Assembly: GCA_002299865.1 (NCBI GenBank)
Contig: DBNV01000027.1
Coordinates: 1 to 5,688 of the forward strand
Reading direction: 5' to 3'
DNA length: 5,688 nucleotides
Source of the DNA: Desulfonatronaceae bacterium UBA663
GTDB taxonomy: Bacteria; Desulfobacterota; Desulfovibrionia; Desulfovibrionales; Desulfonatronaceae
Part shown: positions 1 to 5,688 of the stretch, in pieces
Layout: the number at the start of each line of letters is the position of its first letter
How positions within the stretch are numbered: position 1 is the stretch's first letter
The notes under the pieces: model-generated
What the model saw: the letters and a program-made list of their open reading frames with translations, nothing else
Database searches by the model: none
What the model was told of the DNA's origin: nothing
Translations under genes and position numbers: made by a program

Positions 1-1
1 C

Positions 2-490
2 GTGGCCGCGCTCAACCCTCTTTTGGATCGGATTCAGGCCAAAGTGGATCAGTTGCAGGGGCCGGACACGAAGCTCAGCGCCGAAGTCCGCCGGGGTTTT
101 GGGGCCGTGCAATGGTGCCTGGAGCACAATATGATCCAGCAGGCTTATACGCTGCTTCAGGAAACCATTGTTACCTGGGTCTGTCAGCAGGCCGGACTGG
201 ACTGGCAACGTCGAGAAGACAGGTCCTTTGCTGCCATGGCCATGGGGCTGTGGAAAAGACCCGAAGAGGAGTGGGAGAGGGAAGCTGCGAAACGCCCTGA
301 TGAAGTCAAACGAATCCTGCAAACCACGCCGCAAGAGCTTCTTCAGCTTTACGATCAGCTCAAAAACTTGCGGAATGATTTGAACCACGCCGGGACCGTC
401 GAATGTTTTAAGGTGGAAAAAATCTTGACAGAGATTCACAGGTTTTTTGGAGAGATCCAACGAATCTTTGCGAAAGAGGGAATCTTTTAA
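2..490 (+). CDS. HEPN-domain ribonuclease, C-terminal part of a CARF-HEPN CRISPR ancillary protein (Csx1/TM1812-like), 5'-truncated by window
   Basis: The visible 162 residues are a mostly helical domain ending at TAA 488-490. Near the end is the HEPN ribonuclease signature R-X4-H (R124, H129, within LRNDLNHAG), and an upstream helix pair (about residues 45-62, YTLLQETIVTWV) fits the HEPN fold. In type III CRISPR systems such domains sit at the C-terminus of CARF proteins (Csx1, Csm6, TM1812/Csx2 families). The CARF half binds cyclic oligoadenylate made by Cas10 and switches on HEPN cleavage of cytoplasmic RNA. The reading frame is open to the left edge and the first codon is GTG, more likely an internal valine than the true start, because full proteins are usually around 400 residues or more. 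The CARF domain is therefore not seen. It lies 223 nt upstream of cas10 on the same strand, which supports the role. The HEPN call is firm; the exact family is inferred, and Csm6 or a stand-alone HEPN toxin are alternatives. Confidence 0.75.
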   Translation: MAALNPLLDRIQAKVDQLQGPDTKLSAEVRRGFGAVQWCLEHNMIQQAYTLLQETIVTWVCQQAGLDWQRREDRSFAAMAMGLWKRPEEEWEREAAKRPDEVKRILQTTPQELLQLYDQLKNLRNDLNHAGTVECFKVEKILTEIHRFFGEIQRIFAKEGIF

Positions 491-668
491 TCCAAGACGT
501 CATTGCCGCCATGACCATGGAACTGACATGGCCTTCCTTTTGAAATGCTGAGCCTGGTTTGCCATGTTTGCCAGGCAGGCGCCGGAACGAGGGGAGCGGT
601 TGAAAATATTTTTCGCGGGGTTTTGAAAAAAATGATTGTGGGGCCGTAAGGAGAGGGTGACGCGACAA

Positions 669-701
669 CCAAGCCTCTTGTGTCGAATTCGAGGCGCTTG
701 G
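669..701 (+). promoter_or_regulatory. Imperfect stem-loop directly upstream of the cas10 ribosome binding site
   Basis: CCAAG (669-673) pairs with CTTGG (697-701) and CCTC (674-677) pairs with GAGG (691-694). This gives nine base pairs with a two-base bulge (695-696) and a 13-nt loop that overlaps the palindrome at 683-692. The 3' arm ends where the Shine-Dalgarno sequence begins, so folding could affect cas10 translation or leader stability. The pairing is seen directly; the regulatory role is inference. Confidence 0.35.
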
Positions 702-702
702 A

Positions 703-710
703 AAGGAGGT
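703..710 (+). promoter_or_regulatory. Ribosome binding site of cas10
   Basis: AAGGAGGT is a near-perfect Shine-Dalgarno match ending three bases before ATG 714. The codon just upstream in the same frame is TGA (711-713), so ATG 714 is the first possible start and the cas10 start is well fixed. The spacing is somewhat short. Confidence 0.85.
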
Positions 711-713
711 TGA

Positions 714-3389
714 ATGGACCAGGACAAGCTATCTTTTTTTGTGCTTGCGGGTCTGCTGCACGACGTAGGCAAGCTGCTGGAGCGTGGTGAAATATTTTCT
801 GAGGCCCGCACGGATGAGACGGCTTTGGGCTTTCTCCCTCAAAGCGGAGGGTGGAGGACGCATTTTCACGCTGTCCATACCTGGGCTTTTTGCGTTTGGC
901 TGGAGGAACGCTTTGTTTGCCTGCGCCGGGAGGACCGGAGAGCATGGAAGGAATGGGCCGCGGCGCATCACCGTAACGACGAGACAGGGTTCGAGGCGAC
1001 GGTGATCCGGATCGCGGATTGGTTGTCATCCAGCGAACGTGAGGAGGGTGACTATTACTCACGCGGCATACACCAAAAAACCTTGCTGGAACCTGTGCTG
1101 GAACGGGTAGCCTTGGATGCGGAAGCGGCCTGCCTGGCCACCAGGCATCGTTATCCCCTTGCCGCGCTGGATTCGAACCAGGAAAGCTGTTTCCCGCGCC
1201 CCGGGGCGGAGTTGGGGTTGTCGTCCGCGAAAGAACCGGAGGCCGCGGTCCAGGATCCGAACACTTGGGATCACCTGCTGGCCGCGGAGCCGAAAGTCAC
1301 GGAGTATCGCGCCTTGGGCGAGGGACTGCTGAGGGATTTGGAAAATTTGGCCAAGGCGTGTCCCGACATACGCCTGGAGCATCTGCTGACCACCATCTTG
1401 ACTCTGCTGGAACGGTACACGGCCAATATCCCTTCGGCCACCAACGTCCGTCACCCGGACATCAGCTTGTTCGACCACATGCGGACCACGGCGGCAATCG
1501 CGCAGGGACTGTACGTTCAGCACTCAGGTCGGAAAAAGCCGTTTGAAGGCTTGCAGACCCCGAACGAGTCCAAATGGTTAATGGTTTGCGGCGATTTTTC
1601 AGGGATCCAGAAATTCATCTACAATCTGACCAACAAGGGCGCGGCCAAGGGACTGCGCGGGAGGTCGTTCTACGTCCAGATGTTCTGCCGCATTTGTGCG
1701 GATTACATTCTTCGTTGCCTGGGCCTGACCAAAGTCGCTGTGCTCTACAACTCCGGAGGCAAGTTCTACATGCTCGTTGCCGAGAGTCAGCGAGAGAAAA
1801 TCCTGGAAGCGCGCAGGGAGATCAACGGCTGGCTACTGAACCAATTTCAGGGCGACGTGTTTTTCGGACTGGGATTATGTCCGGTGACCGCGGACATGTT
1901 CGCTCAGGGACGGATGGGCGAAGCCTGGAAGGAAGCCGCCGAATTCCTTGGCCGGGACAGGCTCCGCAAGTTCCGTGAATACATCTCCAAGGATTTTTTC
2001 GCGCCGCAAACAACCTTTGACCCGTCCAGAAGCTGCCCGGTCTGCGGCAACCGGAATATGGAAAGCCGGGAAACGGAATGTGCTGCCTGCGCGGATCTGG
2101 CCCGAATCGGTGTCTGGCTCAAGGACGCCCAGGCCCTGTTCACGGTGACCGGGCAGGACATGGAGCTTGCCGCCGCTCACCTGCATACTTCCTCCGTCGA
2201 ATCGTTTACGGCCCTGAAGACAAGGGTCTTTTTCCTGAACGAGCAGACCTTACGCAAGCTGAGCGGCTTGCGGACCAAGAGCGGCGTCCTGACCGTCTTG
2301 AACCACCTGGCCGACAGGCAATCGGCCGAGCTTCCCCTTGGTGATTACGGTTTGGAGCGACTCTACCTGGGCCGGTGGCGAAGCGACAGGCAGGTCAAGG
2401 AGGACGGTGAACCCTGGAATTTCGACGATTACGCGAATTACTCCCGAGGGATTTCCCGGCTGGGCATCCTGCGTATGGACGTGGACAATCTGGGTCTGAT
2501 CTTCATCCAAGGGTTGCAGTATCCGAAACGCGGCAGCGTGAGCGTGGCTGGAGCGGACAAGAAGGGTTGGGGGAGCGTCTTGTACGGCGAGGACGGTTTG
2601 CCACAGCTCAAGCCTATGGGCTCCATTTCCAGGATGGCCACCCTTTCACGGCAGTTGAACCATTTTTTCAGCGCCTATCTGCCCAGAATTTTGGAGTCTA
2701 AGGATAAGGATTATGACCGCTGTCAAATCGTTTACGCTGGCGGAGACGATCTGTTTATCATTGGCTCCTGGGACCAGTTGCCGGAACTGGCTAAGACCGT
2801 ACGTGAAGAATTCAGGAAGTTTACATGCTACAATCCTAACTTTTCCATTTCCGGCGGAATAAGCCTGCAACGCGGGCGCTATCCACTGTTCAAGGGCGCG
2901 GCCCTGGCTGGAGAAGCGGAGTCGCACGGCAAGCGGGTTCGAGCGGACTGGAGCGGGGCCAAGACCTCCCGGCGCAAGGATGGTTTCTGCTTCCTGAGCG
3001 TGGCCGTGCCCTGGGAAGACATGGAGATGGTTTTGGCAATGAAGGAATTGCTTGCTGATGAGTTGAGTAAAAACAACAAGGGACTGTTGAGCTACCTGAG
3101 TCAGATTTCCTCTCAGAATCATGTCCTGGCTCGTGAGTTCCAGATGGTCAAGGGGCGCACCCTGCGGGAAAGCTGGGAGAGCATTAACTTCTATCCCTGG
3201 CGCTGGCGCACGGCTTACCAGTTGAAACGCCGGTTCAGGGACGACAGCGAGCGTATCGTGACCTGGACCGAGCTGCTTTTTGCCGACAGGATCAACAAAC
3301 AGCACAGCCTGCTGCCTGCCTGCGCCTGGATGGAAATGCCCTTGCGCTGGGTGGACTATCTGCACCGTGAAAAAGGAGGAGTAAAATGA
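714..3389 (+). CDS. cas10 (csm1): Type III-A CRISPR effector large subunit Cas10/Csm1 (HD nuclease plus cyclic oligoadenylate synthase)
   Basis: This 891-residue protein is the large subunit of the Csm complex. It opens with an HD nuclease domain (about 1-110): LLHDVGK with H16-D17, further histidines H50/H52/H55 and H85-H86, and the ADWLSSSER segment with D102. Palm1 starts near 285 with the Csm1 hallmark GDFSGIQKFIY (293-303), followed by RGRSFY (315-320) and SGGKFY (347-352). A zinc motif CPVC...CAAC uses C441, C444, C456 and C459. Palm2 begins with LRMDVDNLG (586-594) and carries the intact cyclase motif GGDD (676-679). The tail (about 770-890) is the helical C-terminal domain. Target RNA binding is expected to trigger ATP conversion to cyclic oligoadenylate and HD-dependent DNA cleavage in the cytoplasm. 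It is at the long end for Csm1, with an apparent extra segment at about 602-636. Its stop overlaps the csm2 start (ATGA, 3386-3389). All known key motifs are present, so it is probably active. Confidence 0.97.
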   Translation: MDQDKLSFFVLAGLLHDVGKLLERGEIFSEARTDETALGFLPQSGGWRTHFHAVHTWAFCVWLEERFVCLRREDRRAWKEWAAAHHRNDETGFEATVIRIADWLSSSEREEGDYYSRGIHQKTLLEPVLERVALDAEAACLATRHRYPLAALDSNQESCFPRPGAELGLSSAKEPEAAVQDPNTWDHLLAAEPKVTEYRALGEGLLRDLENLAKACPDIRLEHLLTTILTLLERYTANIPSATNVRHPDISLFDHMRTTAAIAQGLYVQHSGRKKPFEGLQTPNESKWLMVCGDFSGIQKFIYNLTNKGAAKGLRGRSFYVQMFCRICADYILRCLGLTKVAVLYNSGGKFYMLVAESQREKILEARREINGWLLNQFQGDVFFGLGLCPVTADMFAQGRMGEAWKEAAEFLGRDRLRKFREYISKDFFAPQTTFDPSRSCPVCGNRNMESRETECAACADLARIGVWLKDAQALFTVTGQDMELAAAHLHTSSVESFTALKTRVFFLNEQTLRKLSGLRTKSGVLTVLNHLADRQSAELPLGDYGLERLYLGRWRSDRQVKEDGEPWNFDDYANYSRGISRLGILRMDVDNLGLIFIQGLQYPKRGSVSVAGADKKGWGSVLYGEDGLPQLKPMGSISRMATLSRQLNHFFSAYLPRILESKDKDYDRCQIVYAGGDDLFIIGSWDQLPELAKTVREEFRKFTCYNPNFSISGGISLQRGRYPLFKGAALAGEAESHGKRVRADWSGAKTSRRKDGFCFLSVAVPWEDMEMVLAMKELLADELSKNNKGLLSYLSQISSQNHVLAREFQMVKGRTLRESWESINFYPWRWRTAYQLKRRFRDDSERIVTWTELLFADRINKQHSLLPACAWMEMPLRWVDYLHREKGGVK
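3373..3381 (+). promoter_or_regulatory. Ribosome binding site of csm2
   Basis: AAGGAGGAG lies inside the last codons of cas10, with four bases before ATG 3386. Together with the ATGA stop/start overlap it fixes the csm2 start and suggests translational coupling to cas10. Confidence 0.8.
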
Positions 3390-3835
3390 ATGGTGGAAGA
3401 AGGGATCACGGACATCGCGGCGGACAGGATCAAGGTCCAGCCTATGTCGTCAGTAAACAGGATCTGACCGATATTCTGGACGGGACCGACCCTCAAAAAC
3501 TCGTGCGCATTGCCGAGGATATCGCGGTAGAAACCCTGACCAGCGAAAAGGAAAGCGAAAGGGTTACAACGTCGCAGATCCGCAATATTTTCAAAACGGT
3601 GAAAAGTCTTGAGGCCAAAGGTACGGTCAATACCGAGGTAATTTCGAAGCTCGTTCTGCTCAAGCCCAAGCTGGCTTATGCCGCCGGTCGACATAAAGTG
3701 CGGGGAATGAAGGTTCTGCAAACCGTGCTTTCCGATGCAATTGATCTCGTTTTCGAAAAGACTGACCGCTTTGGTATGTTCTGCAGTTTTTTCGAGGCCA
3801 TCCTGGCCTACCATAAAGCCCGTGGAGGTAAATAG
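3386..3835 (+). CDS. csm2: Type III-A CRISPR effector small subunit Csm2
   Basis: The 149-residue product is the small helical subunit that forms the inner filament of the Csm complex, lying along the crRNA-target duplex beside the Csm3 backbone. Csm2 hallmarks are visible in order: TTSQIRNIF (61-69), LLKPKLAYAAGR (91-102) and FFEAILAYHK (135-144). Length is typical for the family. The first 18 residues (MNGGRRDHGHRGGQDQGP) are rich in Gly, His and Arg, look disordered, and precede the expected folded core starting near residue 20. The start is supported by a strong ribosome site at 3373-3381 and by the four-base overlap with cas10. The next gene, csm3, begins one base after the stop codon. 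Csm2 has no catalytic residues of its own; it is structural and contacts RNA. Identification rests on motifs and on position between cas10 and csm3. Confidence 0.95.
   Translation: MNGGRRDHGHRGGQDQGPAYVVSKQDLTDILDGTDPQKLVRIAEDIAVETLTSEKESERVTTSQIRNIFKTVKSLEAKGTVNTEVISKLVLLKPKLAYAAGRHKVRGMKVLQTVLSDAIDLVFEKTDRFGMFCSFFEAILAYHKARGGK
3824..3829 (+). promoter_or_regulatory. Ribosome binding site of csm3
   Basis: GGAGGT sits seven bases before ATG 3837, ideal spacing. The alternative ATG at 3843 would be 13 bases away, and in-frame starts further upstream (from 3735) would lie deep within csm2. This selects 3837 as the csm3 start. Confidence 0.8.
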
Positions 3836-3836
3836 C

Positions 3837-4655
3837 ATGAGCATGGCGAACATTGCATTCAAGTCTCGGGTTTTTGTTCGCGGCGTGGTCACTACATTGA
3901 CCGGCATGCATATCGGCGGCAGCTCCACGGAAATGAGCATTGGCGGCGTGGACAAGATAGTGATCCGCGATCCACTGACTAATCGTCCGTATATCCCGGG
4001 TTCGTCCCTTCGAGGCAAAATGCGCAGTCTGATGGAGCGCATGCGCGACGAGATGACTATTAAGATGGATTCCGGCGATACGTTTCACGCCATCAAAGAC
4101 TTGGCCAAGCCATTGGCTGATGGGGCGCAGATCAGGTCCGCCGGTCCGAGCACGAGGCCAGGGGCGAAATCCAGCCAGCTTTTCGGGGTGGCCATTGACC
4201 AGCAGAAAAACGTCGCACCCGAGGACATCATCCCGCAACGCTTGGTGGTCCGGGACGCCAAGCTGCTCAACTGGGAGAAGCTGGAACGGGCCAAGAACAC
4301 GGACATGCCCATGACCGAGGTCAAGACCGAGGTGGCCATTGACCGGATCACTTCTCAGGCCAATCCGCGTCAGATCGAGCGGGTTCCGGCAGGCGCTCAA
4401 TTCGAATTCGAGTTTGTCCTCAATCTGTATGGCAATGATCAGGAACAGGACTATGAAAACATGCTTTTCGAGTGCATGCAGCTTGTGCAGGACGACTACC
4501 TGGGCGGTCATGGAAGTCGGGGTTATGGCCGGATCATGTTCCAGGTAGATAAACTGACTCGGAAGACCGTGGAAGACTACCAAAAGAACAACTCGCCACA
4601 GGACTTGGAGTTGCCCATTCCCGCAGCCCTCAAGAAAGATCAGGCGGCTTCATGA
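3837..4655 (+). CDS. csm3: Type III-A CRISPR effector backbone subunit Csm3 (target-RNA endonuclease)
   Basis: The 272-residue Cas7-group RAMP protein forms the repeated backbone of the Csm complex, holds the crRNA spacer and cuts bound target RNA at six-nucleotide steps. Family motifs appear in order: GMHIGGSS (23-30), IGGVDKIVIRDP (35-46), PYIPGSSLRGKMR (51-63), SSQLFG (112-117), RLVVRDA (135-141), the thumb segment TEVKTEVAIDRITSQANPRQIER (160-182) and the glycine loop LGGHGSRGYG (222-231). D39 aligns with the catalytic aspartate known from Streptococcus Csm3 (D33), so target RNA cleavage should be intact. The region between KMR (61-63) and LFG (115-117) looks roughly 25 residues longer than in the streptococcal protein as remembered, and the C-terminal tail (about 240-272) is polar. 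The start is set by the ribosome site at 3824-3829, one base after the csm2 stop; the stop overlaps the csm4 start (ATGA, 4652-4655). Confidence 0.96.
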   Translation: MSMANIAFKSRVFVRGVVTTLTGMHIGGSSTEMSIGGVDKIVIRDPLTNRPYIPGSSLRGKMRSLMERMRDEMTIKMDSGDTFHAIKDLAKPLADGAQIRSAGPSTRPGAKSSQLFGVAIDQQKNVAPEDIIPQRLVVRDAKLLNWEKLERAKNTDMPMTEVKTEVAIDRITSQANPRQIERVPAGAQFEFEFVLNLYGNDQEQDYENMLFECMQLVQDDYLGGHGSRGYGRIMFQVDKLTRKTVEDYQKNNSPQDLELPIPAALKKDQAAS

Positions 4656-5656
4656 TCGCGTATCAACTCACCTTCCTCTCGGCCTTGCACGTGGACTCCA
4701 AGGGTTCCGGCGCACCGGAAACCGCCCAGGAGTTCGTGCATTCGGACACCCTTTCCGCGGCGTTGTGTCTGGCTTGGCGGGACGTGTACGGCGCGGATGA
4801 CGGCAACCTGTTCACGAAGCCTCCTTTTCTGGTCAGCTCCGCCTTTCCGTACATCCGGGACGTGCTGTTTTTTCCGGTCCCGGTCTGGGATGCTTGGAAG
4901 GGCGTTGACATAGGCCGACGCAAGGAGGTCAAGGCTGTGAAGTGGCTCTCCCGGTCTCTGCTGGAGGACGTACTGCACGGCGAATGCTTGAATATTGACG
5001 CGGTCGAGGTCCTCCCTCGTGGTTTGGCCATGACCAAAGCGGAATTCCATCATTGCGGCATCGGGCCGATGTATCAGGCATGGCGTGTCGGGGAGCGGCA
5101 ACGGGTACATGTGGATCGTCTGGGCCAACAGGCTGAGGGGGGGCTGTTCTTCTTTGCCTTGCAGTTTTTTGCCGCGGACGCTGGCCTGTACTTTTTGGTT
5201 GAGATGGATTCGGCCCTTCGGCCCAAGTTCCATTCCGCGCTGGAATATCTCGGCGATACCGGACTGGGCGCGGATCGGAGCAGCGGGCTGGGGCATTTTC
5301 ATATCCGGAACAAACAGGATCTCTCCCTGCGATTGCCCGCGATCACGGAGCACTATCTGTCCCTTTCCTTGTACAACCCCAGCCTGGATGAGAACCTCGA
5401 CGTTTTGTTCCAGGACGGTGCGTACATTTTACTCAATCGTTCCGGATGGGTGCACAGGTCCACCATCGGCCGCCCGCCGATTCGAGTCCTGGGCGAGGGA
5501 TCGCTTTTTTCCGCCAAGCCCTTGGGCCGGGTCGTGGAGATGCTGTCCCAGGACGTGCGGCAACGATTTCAGCTTGACTTGGATCATGCCGCGCCGCGTG
5601 ACTATCGTTGCCTGAGCCTGCCCTGCACCAAACCCAAGGCCCTGGAGGGAGCATGA
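4652..5656 (+). CDS. csm4: Type III-A CRISPR effector subunit Csm4 (Cas5-group RAMP, crRNA 5'-tag binding)
   Basis: The 334-residue protein is the Cas5-group RAMP that caps the Csm complex at the crRNA 5' handle and links Cas10 to the Csm3 filament. Motifs typical of Csm4 are visible: HSDTLSAAL (30-38), FPYIRDVLFFPVP (65-77), VHVDR (152-156) followed by the FFF/LYFL strands (166-182), the glycine-rich LGDTGLGADRSSGLGHF (200-216), and a C-terminal RAMP half with GEGSLFSAKPLG (281-292). No nuclease residues are expected. Length is usual for the family. The start overlaps the csm3 stop by ATGA with only a weak upstream purine match (AGGCGG, 4642-4647), so translation is probably coupled to csm3. 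The stop overlaps the next start in the same way (5653-5656). A seven-G run at 5137-5143 lies inside the gene (residues 162-164) without disturbing the frame. Confidence 0.95.
   Translation: MIAYQLTFLSALHVDSKGSGAPETAQEFVHSDTLSAALCLAWRDVYGADDGNLFTKPPFLVSSAFPYIRDVLFFPVPVWDAWKGVDIGRRKEVKAVKWLSRSLLEDVLHGECLNIDAVEVLPRGLAMTKAEFHHCGIGPMYQAWRVGERQRVHVDRLGQQAEGGLFFFALQFFAADAGLYFLVEMDSALRPKFHSALEYLGDTGLGADRSSGLGHFHIRNKQDLSLRLPAITEHYLSLSLYNPSLDENLDVLFQDGAYILLNRSGWVHRSTIGRPPIRVLGEGSLFSAKPLGRVVEMLSQDVRQRFQLDLDHAAPRDYRCLSLPCTKPKALEGA
5644..5649 (+). promoter_or_regulatory. Ribosome binding site of the next gene (probable csm5)
   Basis: GGAGGG within the last codons of csm4 lies three bases before ATG 5653, supporting the start of a further gene at the right edge. 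Confidence 0.6.
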
Positions 5657-5688
5657 GCCTGAAAAACCTGATGACCGTCCAGACATGG
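5653..5688 (+). CDS. csm5: Start of next operon gene, probable Csm5 (3'-truncated by window)
   Basis: Only twelve codons are visible (MSLKNLMTVQTW) before the window ends. The gene starts in an ATGA overlap with csm4 and has a GGAGGG ribosome site at 5644-5649. In type III-A operons csm4 is normally followed by csm5, a RAMP protein that caps the crRNA 3' end of the complex and helps recruit maturation nucleases. Csm5 proteins generally begin with a short polar stretch before a first RAMP strand, which this fits loosely. The name therefore rests on gene order, not on recognisable motifs; csm6, cas6 or another ancillary gene is possible but less likely. Confidence 0.6.
   Translation, partial: MSLKNLMTVQTW

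Larger units (their letters stand above)
491..713. other. Intergenic region between HEPN gene and cas10
   Basis: This 223-nt gap contains no coding frame of useful length. The stretch 600-636 is distinctly AT-rich compared with its surroundings and contains a 10-bp palindrome at 603-612 (AAAATATTTT) and a 7-A run at 626-632. Another 10-bp palindrome lies at 683-692 (TCGAATTCGA). GCCTGG 552-557 can pair with CCAGGC 571-576 across a 13-nt loop, but no T-run follows, so it does not look like a standard intrinsic terminator. No convincing -35/-10 pair was found. A promoter for the cas10 operon could lie here, or the whole set could be read through from the HEPN gene. Confidence 0.6.

Noticed and set aside
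555..571. Possible sigma-54 promoter (TGG...TTTGC)
   Set aside because: The spacing between the GG and GC elements is 12 rather than 10 bases and the rest of the consensus is poor.
558..573. TTTGCCA repeated twice, considered as a CRISPR or iteron remnant
   Set aside because: Two 7-base copies two bases apart are too short and too few; no spacer-repeat periodicity was seen in the window.
552..576. GCCTGG/CCAGGC hairpin as a terminator of the HEPN gene
   Set aside because: The stem is only six pairs with a 13-nt loop and no following T-run.
487..1062. Long open frame on the minus strand (191 codons) over the gap and the start of cas10
   Set aside because: It is antisense to the well-supported HD domain, has a low-complexity Arg/Pro/Ser composition, and shows no recognisable motif.
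3735..3836. Upstream extension of csm3 to an ATG within csm2
   Set aside because: It lacks a good ribosome site and family-like sequence; GGAGGT at 3824-3829 and the Csm3 N-terminus match ATG 3837.
3660..4583. Minus-strand open frame of 307 codons opposite csm2/csm3
   Set aside because: It is a shadow of the codon bias of csm3; the + strand has clear Csm2 and Csm3 motifs and the antisense protein has none.

Overview
The window holds most of a type III-A (Csm) CRISPR-Cas effector operon, read entirely on the + strand. The DNA is moderately GC-rich (about mid-50s percent by eye), and genes are packed with ATGA start/stop overlaps and strong GGAGG-type ribosome sites, so the source is a bacterium. 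The protein style recalls Desulfovibrio-like Desulfobacterota, but that is only an impression.

Layout: (1) 2-490, the C-terminal part of a HEPN ribonuclease-like protein, probably a CARF-HEPN Csx1/TM1812-type ancillary effector cut by the left edge. (2) 491-713, a gap with no convincing gene or promoter, containing two short palindromes and an imperfect hairpin that abuts the cas10 ribosome site. (3) 714-3389, cas10 (csm1) with an HD nuclease site, two Palm domains, a four-cysteine zinc motif and an intact GGDD cyclase motif. (4) 3386-3835, csm2. (5) 3837-4655, csm3 with its target-RNA-cleaving aspartate. (6) 4652-5656, csm4. (7) 5653 to the right edge, the first 12 codons of what is most likely csm5.

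Working together: Csm2, Csm3, Csm4, Csm5 and Cas10 should assemble on a crRNA. Csm3 cuts bound target RNA, the Cas10 HD domain can cut DNA, and the Cas10 Palm domains can make cyclic oligoadenylate. The upstream HEPN protein is the natural receiver of that signal. No CRISPR repeats, cas6, cas1 or cas2 are present in the window.

This is a recognisable system rather than a new one. The less ordinary details are an extra segment in Cas10 Palm2, an extended Csm3 finger region, a Gly/His-rich Csm2 N-terminus and the leader hairpin before cas10.
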